64,000 nucleotides of DNA from positions 124,001 through 188,000 of the forward strand of contig NZ_FQVT01000003.1 of assembly GCF_900129445.1 (NCBI RefSeq), given 5' to 3'. Of this stretch, positions 52,683 through 63,300 are shown piece by piece. The notes beneath the pieces are model-generated. The model was given only the letters and a program-made list of their open reading frames with translations, was not told the origin of the DNA and searched no databases. The stretch comes from Salegentibacter echinorum. Its GTDB lineage: Bacteria > Bacteroidota > Bacteroidia > Flavobacteriales > Flavobacteriaceae. The position numbers were made by a program, and so were the translations under genes. Every line of letters starts with the position of its first letter. Position 1 is the first letter of the stretch.

Positions 52683-53564
52683 TCAAATTTTATTTTTGCG
52701 ATGTTTCCAGCGTTTATGTGTCCAAAGATAAAATTGAGGATCGTTTTTTATTTGCGTTTCTAATTCGGTAATATAATTTTGAGTTATCTCACCCGGTTCT
52801 TTTTGTTGCGGGTGATCTGCAAGATTAATAAAAGAGGCTTCATAATAGCCTCTTTTTGTTTTCTCTACTTTTAAATAAAGTACAGCCATATCAAATTGCC
52901 TTGCCATTTTTTCTGTACCAATAAAAAAAGGAACATCAATCCCCATAAAATTCATCCAGTTTTTATACCTGGGGGTTTTTGGTGACTGGTCTGCGATCAT
53001 GGCATAAATACCCAGAAGGTTTTGTTGTTCGTTTCTTGTAATGGTTCGGGTGGCTTTGGCATTTCGAATAAGGATAGTTCCAAACCTACCGCGAATATCA
53101 TTAACCAATTTATCAAAATTCCTATTTCTAATTTTTTTATAAATCCCAAAAGCTTTATGCTTTAAGTTGTGATTCTGCAAGGCAATTAGCCATTCATAAC
53201 TGGCGTAATGCCCACACATAAGCATGATACTTTTATCGAGTTTCTCAATTCTTCTCAACTCATCTAAATTGGTAAAGGTGAAGCGTTTTTCTAATTCTTT
53301 TTCGCTTATGGAAATACTTTTAATCATCTCCAGAAACATATCTACCATGTGCGCATAAAAAGCTTTCCGAATTTTATTAATTTCCTCGGAAGATTTATTG
53401 GGGAAAACCAGACTTAGGTTTTCGGTGACTGTTTTTTTACGATAGCCTACCAAATAATAGACTATAAAATAGACCCCATCTGAAACACGGTAGAACAACC
53501 AAAATGGAAGTATTGAAATGAGCCAAAGCAGTGGGTAAACCAACCAGAAAACTACAGCTTGCAT
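52683..53564 (-). CDS. LpxL/HtrB-like lysophospholipid acyltransferase
   Basis: A 293-residue membrane acyltransferase. The N-terminal hydrophobic segment (VVFWLVYPLLWLISILPFWL) anchors it; RKKTVTENLSLVFPNKSSEE near 42 is the typical start of the LpxL/LpxM family; the catalytic HX4E motif is in LMCGHYASYEWLIAL near 115; GIYAMIADQSPKTPRY near 185 and FYLWTHKRWKHRK at the end are family blocks. It probably adds a secondary acyl chain to lipid A. Confidence 0.87.
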   Translation of the reverse strand: MQAVVFWLVYPLLWLISILPFWLFYRVSDGVYFIVYYLVGYRKKTVTENLSLVFPNKSSEEINKIRKAFYAHMVDMFLEMIKSISISEKELEKRFTFTNLDELRRIEKLDKSIMLMCGHYASYEWLIALQNHNLKHKAFGIYKKIRNRNFDKLVNDIRGRFGTILIRNAKATRTITRNEQQNLLGIYAMIADQSPKTPRYKNWMNFMGIDVPFFIGTEKMARQFDMAVLYLKVEKTKRGYYEASFINLADHPQQKEPGEITQNYITELETQIKNDPQFYLWTHKRWKHRKNKI

Positions 53565-53589
53565 AAAATTAATTTCCGCAAATATATGG

Positions 53590-53597
53590 TATATTTG
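53590..53597 (+). promoter_or_regulatory. -7 box of the rhomboid gene
   Basis: TATATTTG matches the consensus and lies 20 bases before the ATG at 53617. No TTG at the usual distance. Confidence 0.4.
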
Positions 53598-53616
53598 GCA
53601 CTAAATTAAAGCAGCT

Positions 53617-54264
53617 ATGGGAGATTTAAATCTGGTAACCCTTATAATTATTGGTATTAACGTCTTGGTTTCCTTTAAGGGATTTAATGATCAATCTTTT
53701 TTTCAGAAATATAAATTTAATATTGCAGCTATAAATAACGGGGCGCAGTATCAAATTTTCACTTCGGGGTTTTTACACGTTAATACCACGCATCTCTTTG
53801 TAAACATGCTTACGCTTTATTTTTTTGCAAATTCAGTCATTTATTTCTTAGGTAACACAGGGTTTGTATTAGTCTATTTGGCAAGTCTTGTTTTGGGGAA
53901 TTTACTATCTTATTTTTTTCATAAAAAAGATAATCATTATACGGCTGTCGGAGCCAGCGGCGCGGTAATGGGGGTTTTGTATTCTGCAATCTTGTTAAGG
54001 CCAGATATGATGTTAGGCTTATTTTTCATCATTCCTATCCCGGCTTATCTTTTTGGAATCGGGTACTTGTTTTATACTATCTACGGTATGAAACGCCAGG
54101 TAGGAAATATAGGGCACGATGCGCACTTTGGTGGTGCCGTGGGGGGTTATTTGCTTACTCTTGTTTTAGCTTCCTGGGTTTTCGAACAACATTTATTAAT
54201 GGTTATTCTGCTGGCGCTGCCCATTATATTCCTTTTCGTGCTTCAAAAGATGGGCAAAATTTAG
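53617..54264 (+). CDS. Rhomboid intramembrane serine protease
   Basis: A 215-residue six-helix membrane protease. The catalytic Ser is in AVGASGAVMGVLYSAIL near residue 112 and the catalytic His in IGHDAHFGGAVGGYLL near 167; HVNTTHLFVNMLTLYFFA near 52 holds the conserved His-x-x-x-Asn block. Rhomboids cut membrane proteins within their helices; substrates are unknown. Hydrophobic profile and length are normal for a minimal bacterial rhomboid. It is 55 bases from the SIMPL gene. Confidence 0.9.
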   Translation: MGDLNLVTLIIIGINVLVSFKGFNDQSFFQKYKFNIAAINNGAQYQIFTSGFLHVNTTHLFVNMLTLYFFANSVIYFLGNTGFVLVYLASLVLGNLLSYFFHKKDNHYTAVGASGAVMGVLYSAILLRPDMMLGLFFIIPIPAYLFGIGYLFYTIYGMKRQVGNIGHDAHFGGAVGGYLLTLVLASWVFEQHLLMVILLALPIIFLFVLQKMGKI

Positions 54265-54319
54265 TTTGGTATCTTTCTTGTTTAAATTGAATGAACTATT
54301 ACTAATTAAATCTAAATTT

Positions 54320-55015
54320 ATGAAGAAAATAATTCTTTTAATGGCTGTAATTACTGGCTTGGGAATGCAGGCGCAATCTGAAAACTCCAAGCCGGGGATT
54401 CACGTAACTGGTGAGGGTAAAGTAAATGTAACCCCAGATAAGGTAACCATAAAATCTCAAATTGAGCACGAAGGAAATAGTGCTACTTCGGTAAAGCAAC
54501 AAAATGATGAGGTGGTTAATAAAGTGATAAAGTTTTTAAAGGCAGAAGGACTCGCTGAAAAAAATATAAATACAGATTATATCAACTTGAATAAACGATA
54601 TAATTATAAGGATAAAACTTATACTTATGTGGCGAGCCAGGCAATTTCAATTACTTTAGAAGATATTGCCAAATATGAAATGATTATGAAAGGCCTCCTT
54701 GAAAACGGTCTAAATGGAATAAATGGGGTGACTTTTGAATCTTCAGAAATAGAAAAACATAAAGCTGAAGCCAGAAGAAAAGCAGTTTTAAATGCTAAAT
54801 CACGCGCTGAAACCCTAGCGGCTCCTTTAAATCAAAAGGTAGGTAAAGCTTATATAATAAGTGAAGTAGGAAATAACTACCACCAACCGGTTTATAGAAT
54901 GATGGAAATGAAAGCCAGTAGCGATAGCTCTGGGCAGCAACAGCAAACCATTGCCCCCGGGGAAATGGAAATAAGTGTAAAGGTTAATATTACTTTTCAA
55001 TTATTGATGGAATAG
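54320..55015 (+). CDS. SIMPL domain (DUF541) periplasmic protein
   Basis: A 231-residue exported protein with signal peptide MKKIILLMAVITGLGMQAQ, then a SIMPL domain: IHVTGEGKVNVTPDKVTI near 28, INLNKRYNYKDKTYTYVASQ near 95, and KAEARRKAVLNAKSRAETLA near 155, as in YggE/BP26-like proteins that form ring oligomers and are linked to oxidative stress. I start at the ATG at 54320; the longer frame to 54266 would put 18 extra residues before the signal peptide. Probably co-transcribed with the rhomboid gene. Confidence 0.87.
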   Translation: MKKIILLMAVITGLGMQAQSENSKPGIHVTGEGKVNVTPDKVTIKSQIEHEGNSATSVKQQNDEVVNKVIKFLKAEGLAEKNINTDYINLNKRYNYKDKTYTYVASQAISITLEDIAKYEMIMKGLLENGLNGINGVTFESSEIEKHKAEARRKAVLNAKSRAETLAAPLNQKVGKAYIISEVGNNYHQPVYRMMEMKASSDSSGQQQQTIAPGEMEISVKVNITFQLLME

Positions 55016-55071
55016 GAGGGATGTTACTTAAGGTTTTAAGATTTGGTACCGCAATCGTTAAATATTAGATT

Positions 55072-55099
55072 AAGAGACAAGAGACAAGAGACAAGAGAC
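55072..55099 (+). repeat. Four tandem AAGAGAC heptamers
   Basis: Four exact copies of AAGAGAC, followed by AAGG. A simple repeat that may vary in copy number; it lies past both gene ends. Confidence 0.85.
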
Positions 55100-55181
55100 A
55101 AGGTCTCGACTGCGCTTGACCTGATCTATAATTATTTGGACGTTATGGTTTTCTTAGATAACCAATTGGAAAAATGTTAAT

Positions 55182-55209
55182 AAAAAAAGCGCCAATGGGC
55201 GCTTTTTTT
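55182..55209. terminator. Bidirectional terminator
   Basis: Seven A, GCGCC, loop AATG, GGCGC, seven T. It can stop transcripts from the SIMPL side and from the TlpA-like side. Confidence 0.8.
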
Positions 55210-55445
55210 GATTTAAGGATTTCATTTAGGTCTGATTCAAGATAGCCCAATTAGCAAGCATTCTTTTATCGAAAGTCTTAGAACCGATTTTATTTATCCT
55301 GTTTGCAATTTAAGATCTTCATCAAAAAATAGTTATTTGAGAATTATTACTTCTAAAAAGCAAGATTCTCAGTTAGAACTTAGTCTTTTCTCTTTTTTCT
55401 TGCAACATAGCGATCTTGTCTCTATAAATCCAGATAGGAATACGA

Positions 55446-56567
55446 TTACTTATTATTCAGCAATTCTCCAATTTTATTGTCTAAGGCATCTCCTCTAAGA
55501 TCACGAGCCACAATAGTACCCTCTTCATTTAAAATAAACGCGGCGGGAATTGCTTTAATACCATATAATTGGGCAACCGGGTCCTGCCAGAATTCCAGGT
55601 TAGAAACCTGGTGCCATGGTAACCCGTCATCTTCAATAGCTTGCAGCCATTTGTCTTTTTGCCCGGGACGATCTAAAGAAACACCAATAATACTTAATCC
55701 GTCATCCTTATATTTATTATATGTTTTAACCAAGTTTGGGTTTTCTACACGACAGGGTTTACACCAGGCAGCCCAAAAATCTATGACAGTAACTTTCCCC
55801 ATAACATCTTTTAAGGCAAGTTCTTCTCCTTCAGGAGTAGGAGCGGTAAATTCTGGAGCTTTACTGCCCACGGCTACTTTTCCTCTTTCTTCCAATGCCT
55901 GACCTATTTGTTGCCCAAGACCGGTGTTTCTAATATCTTTAGACAAGTTATCAAACATTTCTTTAATATCTTTAATAGGATAAGATTTCATTCTAAGCAT
56001 ATCGCTTATAATCATCACAGAAACAAAAGAACCGGGATTTTCTTCAACAATTTTCTTTTTAAAGACTTTATCGTTATCCAGAATTTCTTTCTCTGTCTCT
56101 TTTAAAGTGGTAAATTTAGCACTGTCTTTAGATTGCTGGGCAGCGCGCATTTCGCCACGACCTTTCATCACTTTGGTGTTGATACCTTCAAGATGATCTA
56201 AATATTTAGCAAGCAATCGGTTTTCTTTTCCGCCGGTAACTTTAGAAGATCTAAGGCTGTCTTTGTGGATTTTGAATTTAATATTTTCATTTTCAGAAAT
56301 AAAAATAACATTCCCCTGCGCACCTTCAAATTCTAAGAAACTTAGATTAGGATCTTCTACATTCTTTAAATCCAATTCAAAACTCTCGTCTTTAATTGTT
56401 GTAGAGTCTATGATCACCGGTCGGTTACTGGAATCATCAATTTCAGAAACATAAACTTTTTTCCCATTATCTAAACCGGGGGCATTACCAGAAATAAAAT
56501 AACCTTTATCCTCCTGGCAGGACATAAATGCTGTAACTACAGCTAACATCACAACTATTTTACGCAT
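55446..56567 (-). CDS. TlpA-like thioredoxin lipoprotein with DUF4369
   Basis: A 373-residue lipoprotein: signal VVMLAVVTAFMSC with lipid Cys at 17, followed by QEDKG. Residues about 25-125 match DUF4369 (YFISGNAPGLDNGKKVYVSE), and residues 235-373 are a thioredoxin/TlpA domain with VIDFWAAWCKPCRVENPNL (CxxC active site) and the cis-Pro region IKAIPAAFILNEEG. It likely acts in thiol-disulfide exchange in the cell envelope. I start at the ATG at 56567; the longer frame adds 11 residues before the signal peptide. Confidence 0.9.
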   Translation of the reverse strand: MRKIVVMLAVVTAFMSCQEDKGYFISGNAPGLDNGKKVYVSEIDDSSNRPVIIDSTTIKDESFELDLKNVEDPNLSFLEFEGAQGNVIFISENENIKFKIHKDSLRSSKVTGGKENRLLAKYLDHLEGINTKVMKGRGEMRAAQQSKDSAKFTTLKETEKEILDNDKVFKKKIVEENPGSFVSVMIISDMLRMKSYPIKDIKEMFDNLSKDIRNTGLGQQIGQALEERGKVAVGSKAPEFTAPTPEGEELALKDVMGKVTVIDFWAAWCKPCRVENPNLVKTYNKYKDDGLSIIGVSLDRPGQKDKWLQAIEDDGLPWHQVSNLEFWQDPVAQLYGIKAIPAAFILNEEGTIVARDLRGDALDNKIGELLNNK

Positions 56568-56703
56568 AATATTTTTATATTTAATCGCAAAAATAAGCAT
56601 CTATAACGGCTTTTCATTTCTTATTTTATAAAAAATTGTTAATTTAAACTAGCTGTATTTTTAAGCTGTGTGGAATATGTATTTTAGCGCACATTGATTT
56701 TTT

Positions 56704-59079
56704 ATGAAAAAACAAATTGAAGATTTCCCATTTAATATAAAAATCAGCTTCCATAAGGTTGTAGAGCAATATAAACAGCAATTGGAAGAAGAGGATAATA
56801 AGGTTGCGCGCGAATATATACAAAGCATTCTTAAGCACATAAAGGCTTATCCCGCTATTACCAATGGAATAGAAGATTTTGAGAAGCTAAAAGAATATAA
56901 AGAACCTATTAGGATATTACTGGATGATCTTTTTCCCAGTGTTTTATCCAACAATGAGATAAAAGCAGCCTCTATCCCATTCCATAATTTCCTTTTTAAC
57001 AGATCTTCCCGCTTAAAAAAAATAATGGAGGTTACTCCAAATAATTTTGAGTTAAAAATGCGAAACCTGAGTACAGATATGCACTATATTCAGGCTTGTA
57101 TTAATATCTTGAATGATTATTATGGCTACGAAATTGATTTTTCCAGGCCGTTATTTTATGATATCCCAAATGAACAGGGAATCAATAGACATTATCGCGT
57201 TGCTATAAACGGTAATTTTGTGGAAATTTATCCAACAGATAAGGCTATAGAAATTACAGATGAAGATGTAGATGAATTGCTTCAGAACGTGGAGAATATC
57301 GATCTCTGGAAAAAGAAATTTCCCCCAAAGAGCTGGGTATTTAAGGGCTTTACCATTATAAACCTTACAGATGTAACCATAGACGATGCGATTTCTGAAT
57401 TAAAGACTGCACTACTTTTTAAACAAAGTTCAGAAAACGAAGAATTGCAGAAGCTGGAAGAAATTTTCCGTTCTATTTATAGGATACCAGATCTAAGAGT
57501 TGGTTTCACCGTCTATAATTCACAAGATGGGGTATTTGAAAAAATGGAAAATGAAGATACTCATAGTTTTGTACTAAATGAAGATTTGGAGTGCAAATGT
57601 AGAAAAGCAATTTGTGAAGAAGGTTTTACCGCTCTTTTTGAAAATCATAGTTTTTTTAGTATTGCTAATGTAGATGAATATGCCAGGAAAACGCAAGATA
57701 ATTTGCTGTCAAAAAAACTTAAAGAGAATGGTATCAACAGTTGTATTCTTGCCCCGGTAGTTAAGAATAATAATATGCTGGGCGTGCTTGAGCTTGTTGC
57801 TAAAAACAAAAACGAGTTAAATAGCATTAATAGCACTAAGTTAGATGAGATATTACCATATATCGCTACTGCGGTGGGTAGAAATCGCACCGATTTTGAA
57901 AATAGGGTAAAAGCGGTTATACAGAGTGAATGTACCTCTATACATCCTAGCGTTTTATGGGTTTTTGAAAAAGAAGCTAAAAAGTTTATTAAAGATTATG
58001 ATCACGATGGCCTGGCTTCTTTTAAAGATATCGTTTTTAAAGATATTTACCCGCTTTATGGCCAAATTGATGTGGTGGCATCTTCAGATTCGAGAAATGA
58101 GGCTATAAAAAAAGATCTTTTAAATCAATTAAAAGATATTCAATCCATAATAGACAAAGCTTACGAAACAGAAGAGATTCCTATTTATGAACAGGTGAAA
58201 TTTAGGATCATGGATTTCATGGACGACCTAAAGAACAGCTTGAATGCTTCTAGTGAACAAAAAGTTTTTAATTTGCTTCAGAAGGAAGTGAACCCCATTA
58301 TGAACCACCTAAAAAAGCAGTCGTCAGAACTTAAAAAATTAGTAGAGGAATATCAGCATAAATTAAATCCTGAAACCGGCATTATTTATAATCATCGTAA
58401 AGATTATGATGAAACTGTGCAGCAAATAAATAGAACGATGTCCCGCTTCCTGGATCGTAGACAGGTGGAAGCACAAAAGATTTATCCACATTATTTTGAG
58501 CGGTATAAAACCGATGGGGTGGATCATAATATATATATTGGTGCAGAAATGGTGAAAGACAAGCCTTTTAACAAGGTGTACCTATATAATTTAAGGTTAT
58601 GGCAATTAAGGACCATGTGCGAAATGGAAAATAGGTTTTATCAATTGCAACAAACCACACCTATGCAACTGGATGCTGCTTCCTTAATCCTGGTGTACAA
58701 TTCTACGATGTCGATTCGGTACCGTATGGATGAGAAAAAATTTGATGTAGATGGGACATACAATGCTCGTTATGAAATCATTAAAAAGAGAATAGATAAG
58801 TCCTTTATAAAAGATACAGAAGAGCGCATTACCAAAAAAGGTACCATCGCGATAGTTTACAGTCAGCGGTCAGATGAGCGGGAGTATTTAAGATATATAA
58901 ATTACCTGCAAACCAAGGACTATCTTGGTGAAGACATAGAGCTTTTAGAATTAGAGGACGTGCAGGGTGTAGTAGGCCTTAAAGCAATAAGGGTAAATGT
59001 ACTTTACACGCCAGATAGCAACGAACCAGACCGAACCATTACTTATGAAAACCTTATGGATGAATTAGAATTACATTAG
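56704..59079 (+). CDS. Large GAF-domain protein
   Basis: A 791-residue soluble protein. A GAF-like domain covers about residues 255-400 (RVGFTVYNSQDGVFEKMENE to CILAPVVKNNNMLGVLELVA). The rest is helical; about 480-580 is coiled-coil-like. No kinase, cyclase, HTH or effector domain is visible, so it is not a classical sensor kinase. I have seen similar proteins annotated only as GAF domain proteins in Flavobacteria. The last nine bases overlap the convergent HD/Pycsar-type gene. Confidence 0.75.
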   Translation: MKKQIEDFPFNIKISFHKVVEQYKQQLEEEDNKVAREYIQSILKHIKAYPAITNGIEDFEKLKEYKEPIRILLDDLFPSVLSNNEIKAASIPFHNFLFNRSSRLKKIMEVTPNNFELKMRNLSTDMHYIQACINILNDYYGYEIDFSRPLFYDIPNEQGINRHYRVAINGNFVEIYPTDKAIEITDEDVDELLQNVENIDLWKKKFPPKSWVFKGFTIINLTDVTIDDAISELKTALLFKQSSENEELQKLEEIFRSIYRIPDLRVGFTVYNSQDGVFEKMENEDTHSFVLNEDLECKCRKAICEEGFTALFENHSFFSIANVDEYARKTQDNLLSKKLKENGINSCILAPVVKNNNMLGVLELVAKNKNELNSINSTKLDEILPYIATAVGRNRTDFENRVKAVIQSECTSIHPSVLWVFEKEAKKFIKDYDHDGLASFKDIVFKDIYPLYGQIDVVASSDSRNEAIKKDLLNQLKDIQSIIDKAYETEEIPIYEQVKFRIMDFMDDLKNSLNASSEQKVFNLLQKEVNPIMNHLKKQSSELKKLVEEYQHKLNPETGIIYNHRKDYDETVQQINRTMSRFLDRRQVEAQKIYPHYFERYKTDGVDHNIYIGAEMVKDKPFNKVYLYNLRLWQLRTMCEMENRFYQLQQTTPMQLDAASLILVYNSTMSIRYRMDEKKFDVDGTYNARYEIIKKRIDKSFIKDTEERITKKGTIAIVYSQRSDEREYLRYINYLQTKDYLGEDIELLELEDVQGVVGLKAIRVNVLYTPDSNEPDRTITYENLMDELELH

Positions 59080-60255
59080 GTAAAAAGCCACTACAAAAGC
59101 AATAACCGAAATAATAATCCCTATCATAAAAACGGTATAGGTAACTCTTAGAATTTTATATTTCCTGTGTAAGACTTTCCCCAGTAGGTGTAAATCCAGC
59201 ATTAAAGATTCATAAACATAATCTTTATCTTTAATAATTTCTTTCATTCCCCATTTAAAATCTTCGAAAGACATTTTATGGCTGTTCCCAAAAAATAAGA
59301 GGTTTACCTCCCTGTTTTTAATCTGCTCTTTGGTAAACTCACCACCGGTAACCTGGGGTCTTGTAGAAAGTATAGAGAGAATAATTGAAGCCACACTAAA
59401 AAGTACAAGGATTAAAGTAGGTATCAATAAATGTTTGTTGCTGGCGGCATCTAATTTTGGAATGATATTAGCCAGGGCCAGGGAGATGATTATCGCATTT
59501 ACCGAAAGTAGTATATTGGCCTTAGTATCGGCAATATCACTTAGTTTAATGTGATTTCTTAGGGTAATTCTAAAGAGAGTTTGAATACTACGCTCTGGAT
59601 TGTCATTTTTATATTGCGCTTTCATTCGCGCTTTAGCCTCCTCTTTTTTTAATTTTTTCTGCTGTTTATTTTGATCTTCAATTAATCCCAGCAGGTTCTG
59701 CTCTTTTACAGGTGCCCACTCAGCAATGGCCGGCTCGGTATAAAATTGATGTTTTTGAGTAATTACTCTTATATTCTCCTGGATCCACTCTGAAGAAGTG
59801 AAATTCTTAATATTATGCAGCTCTAATTCCTGTCGTAATAATTCACTGGTTTCTCTAAAATACTCTTTTCCAAAATGAGAACAATCGGCATCTTTTATTA
59901 TTTCTTCGGAAAGATCCTGGGGTTTTCTATCAAATTTTGTAGCTTTTATATTCTTAGATACCTCTTCAATAAGCTCTGGAGTCGCATTGTTTTCTTCTAG
60001 AAATTCTGAAGCAATTTTTATGCTTTCTTCTTCGTGTCCTTTATATACTCTGGTGTACCCGGTATCGTGAAACCAGGCGGCAAGTATTAATGCCTCTTCT
60101 TGTTTAACATTAATTTGAGATTTGTCAATTAATTCTTTAGTACTTTTAACAACGCGTTGCGTATGCTTAAGATTATGGTATATATAGGTGTTAGGAAGTT
60201 TTTCTTTAAAAAGCTTTAATACAAATTCATCTGCTTTCTCAATGAGATTGTTCAT
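59071..60255 (-). CDS. HD phosphohydrolase fused to Pycsar-type membrane effector domain
   Basis: A 394-residue fusion. Residues 1-190 are an HD domain: His27 and His31 in YHNLKHTQRV, His63-Asp64 in AAWFHDTGYTRVYKGHEEES, and Asp124 in KDADCSHFG. After a charged linker (190-225) residues 230-394 match the Pycsar effector (DUF5706/PycTM-like) membrane domain: LSDIADTKANILLSVNAIII with the conserved D-x-K-A pattern, a second helix 275-297 and a third at 370-393. In Pycsar defence a PycTM effector disturbs the membrane after binding cCMP or cUMP. No cyclase gene is present nearby, so an antiphage role is open; housekeeping nucleotide turnover is an alternative. Confidence 0.82.
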   Translation of the reverse strand: MNNLIEKADEFVLKLFKEKLPNTYIYHNLKHTQRVVKSTKELIDKSQINVKQEEALILAAWFHDTGYTRVYKGHEEESIKIASEFLEENNATPELIEEVSKNIKATKFDRKPQDLSEEIIKDADCSHFGKEYFRETSELLRQELELHNIKNFTSSEWIQENIRVITQKHQFYTEPAIAEWAPVKEQNLLGLIEDQNKQQKKLKKEEAKARMKAQYKNDNPERSIQTLFRITLRNHIKLSDIADTKANILLSVNAIIISLALANIIPKLDAASNKHLLIPTLILVLFSVASIILSILSTRPQVTGGEFTKEQIKNREVNLLFFGNSHKMSFEDFKWGMKEIIKDKDYVYESLMLDLHLLGKVLHRKYKILRVTYTVFMIGIIISVIAFVVAFYLM

Positions 60256-60309
60256 ATATATAATGGTTAATTTGTTGCGCCAAAGTACAAAAAATGTCCA
60301 ATAACTTTT

Positions 60310-63300
60310 ATGAAAAAAACTAACTTCTTTATATCACTAATAACCATCTTAGTGATTTCTGCCTGTGCTTCTACAGATCCAAAATATCGTGACGGGGAAC
60401 CTACTTCAAACTTTAATTACCCGAAAAATAAAGAGATCGAGAAGACTTTTTATTTACTTGGTGATGGCGGATTCTCGCCTGTTGGTGGAAGTTCAAAAGG
60501 CTTAACCGCTTTTAAGGATTATTTGAAAACAGTAGAAGAAAGTGACAATTATACCATTTTTCTTGGCGACAATATTTATCCTGTGGGAATGCCAAAAAAG
60601 GAAGACCCAGATAGGAAAGCCGCTGAATATCGTTTAGATGCCCAATTGGACGCGCTGGATGGTCACGGTGGAAAGGTGATATTTATTCCCGGCAATCACG
60701 ATTGGTATAGTAATAAGCTTGAGGGTTTAGAGCGGGAAGAAAAGTATTTAAAAGAACAGTATGGTGATAAACTTATTTGGAGTCCAAAGACCGGGTGCGG
60801 ATTGGAAATTAAAGACATAGGCGATGAGATTACCTTAATTATGGTAGATTCTCAATGGTACCTGGAAGATTGGGATAAAAGCCCGACCATTAATGATAAT
60901 TGTGCCGAGATTAAAACCCGGGAAGCTTTACTCCTGGAAATAGAGACCGAATTAAAGAAAAGTCAGAATAAAACCATCATTTTTGCATTGCACCATCCCC
61001 TTTTTACCAACGGTGTACATGGTGGGCAGTATAATTTAGATAAACATGTTTTCCCTTCACAAAGTGAAATCCCCATTCCAATCTTAGGTTCCCTGGCAAC
61101 CTTAATTAGAACCACCGGTGGAGTTTCCATTCAGGATAAGCAAAATTTACGTTACAAATCTTTTGTAACTCGTCTGGAAACACTTGCCCAAAAATCGGAG
61201 CGCTTAATTTTTGTAAGTGGGCACGAACATAGCCTACAATTTATAGAAAACGGAAATATTAAACAGATAGTCTCAGGCTCAAGTTCAAAGGCGAGCTACG
61301 CAACCTTAAGTCATGATGGTCTTTTTGCCTATCCCGAGCAGGGTTTTGCGGTTTATGATGTTTTTAAAGACGGTTCTTCCTGGGTGAGTTTCTACGGAAA
61401 TGAAGATGGAAAATCAAAACTATTATACCAAAAAGAAGTTTTTCCTGCGCCAAAGGAATATGACACCTCTCAACTTCCCAGGCAATTTAACGAGACTGTT
61501 ACAACTTCAGTTTATCCCAAAGACGAGACCGAGAAAGGAGCTGTACATAGAACTGTATGGGGTGAGCGTTACCGGGAATTATACGGTACCAATATTCAAT
61601 TAAAGGTGGCAGATTTAGATACACTTTATGGTGGATTGGAACCTATGCGGGCCGGGGGAGGACACCAAACCATATCTATACGTGTGCAGGATTCTATGGG
61701 CAGACAATATAATTTTAGACGTATAAAGAAGAAAGCAGTTCAGTTTTTACAAACTGTAGCTTTTAAAAATACACCTATAGAACAACAATTAGAAAATACT
61801 GTAGCCGAAGATGTGATTACCGATTTTTATACCGCGGCACATCCTTATGCTTTCCTAACTATTCCTACTTTAGCAGATGCTATAGGAGTGTATCATACAA
61901 ATCCCGAGCTCTATTATTTACCCAAACAACCCAGGTTGGGAAAATATAATGAAGAGCACGGCGATGCCATCTATATGATAGAAGAGCGGCCCGAGGAGCA
62001 TTGGCTTGGCGCAGAGTTTTTTGGGGCACCAAATCACGATATACAAAGTACAGCGGGTATGTTCGATAGGTTAAGAAGAGACGAAAAATACAACCTGGAT
62101 GAGCCGGCTTATGTAAAAGCCAGGATTTTTGATATGTTAATAGGAGACTGGGACCGTCACCAGGATCAATGGCGTTGGGCAGAGATTGAGGATGAAGAAG
62201 GTAATCGTAGGTTTGAGCAGATTCCGCGCGATAGGGACCAGGTGTTTTCTAATTTTGACGGAGCTTTCTTTGGAACCTTAAGGGCGCTAACGGGATTTGC
62301 TTCTCAATTTGCCGTGTATGGGGAAGATATTAATGATATTGAATGGTTTAATATTTCGGCTACCGGTTTAGACCGTTCCTTATTGCAAAATGTAGGAAAA
62401 GAAACCTGGAAGGAACAAGCAGAATACGTTCAGGAAAACATTACCGATGAGATTATTGAAAAAGCTTTTGCAAAACTTCCGCAGGAAACTCAGGATGAAA
62501 CGACAGAAGCTTTAATTGAGAACGTAAAAGCCAGGCGGGATAATATTGTGAAAATTGCCATGCGCTATTATGATTATATGGCCGATTTGGCGATTGTCAC
62601 AGGTACCGATAAAGATGATTTTGTAGATGTTACCCGAATGAAAGACGGACAGACCCGGGTAAAAATTTCCAGGAATAAAAAGGGGAAACGAGCCGAGGTA
62701 GTAAGTGATAAGATTTATAAGAAAGACGAAACCAAAGAGATTTGGATCTATGCTTTAGACGATGATGATGAAATCACGGTAGAAGGAGAAGGCGACACCT
62801 ATATTTTTACAAGGATTATTGGTGGCCAGAACAATGACATTTATAAAATAAGAAATGGAAAACGTTTAAAAATTTACGATCACAAGTCTAAACCAAATAC
62901 GGTAAAAGAAGCCAAAAATGCAAAATTGAGGTTTACTGATGATTATGAGATCAATACTTATGATAAGGACAAGAAAAACTTTAGGACCGGGGCTATAATT
63001 CCGGCATTTGGCTATAACCCAGATGATGGTTTTAAAATTGGGCTGGAAACAGTAGCAACAATCAATTTCTTTAAGCGAAATCCATTTTCTGCGCAGCACA
63101 CTTTTGGTGGCGGGTATTATTTTGCAACCCAGGGTTTCGATCTATATTATAAAGGAGAGTTTGCGCATATTCTTGGCGAATACAATCTTAAGGTAGGAGC
63201 TAATTATACCAGCCCAAATTTTGCAAGAAACTTTTTTGGCTTCGGAAATGAAACCCCAAACCTTGATGACGATCGCACTTTCGATTATAACAGGGTGAAA

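Larger units (their letters stand above)
55016..55445. other. Intergenic region with heptamer repeat and terminator
   Basis: 430 bases between convergent genes. It holds four AAGAGAC units (55072-55099), an imperfect palindrome AGGTCTCGACTGCGCTTGACCT (55101-55122), and a bidirectional terminator (55182-55209). A single inverted CTTGTCTCT lies at 55414-55422. No ORF with coding character. Confidence 0.55.

Noticed and set aside
55072-55099. AAGAGAC tandem repeat considered as CRISPR or integration site
   Set aside because: Only a 7-base simple repeat with no spacers, tRNA or integrase nearby.
59071-60255. Complete Pycsar defence system
   Set aside because: Only an effector-like domain is seen; the window has no pyrimidine cyclase gene, so a full system is not claimed.
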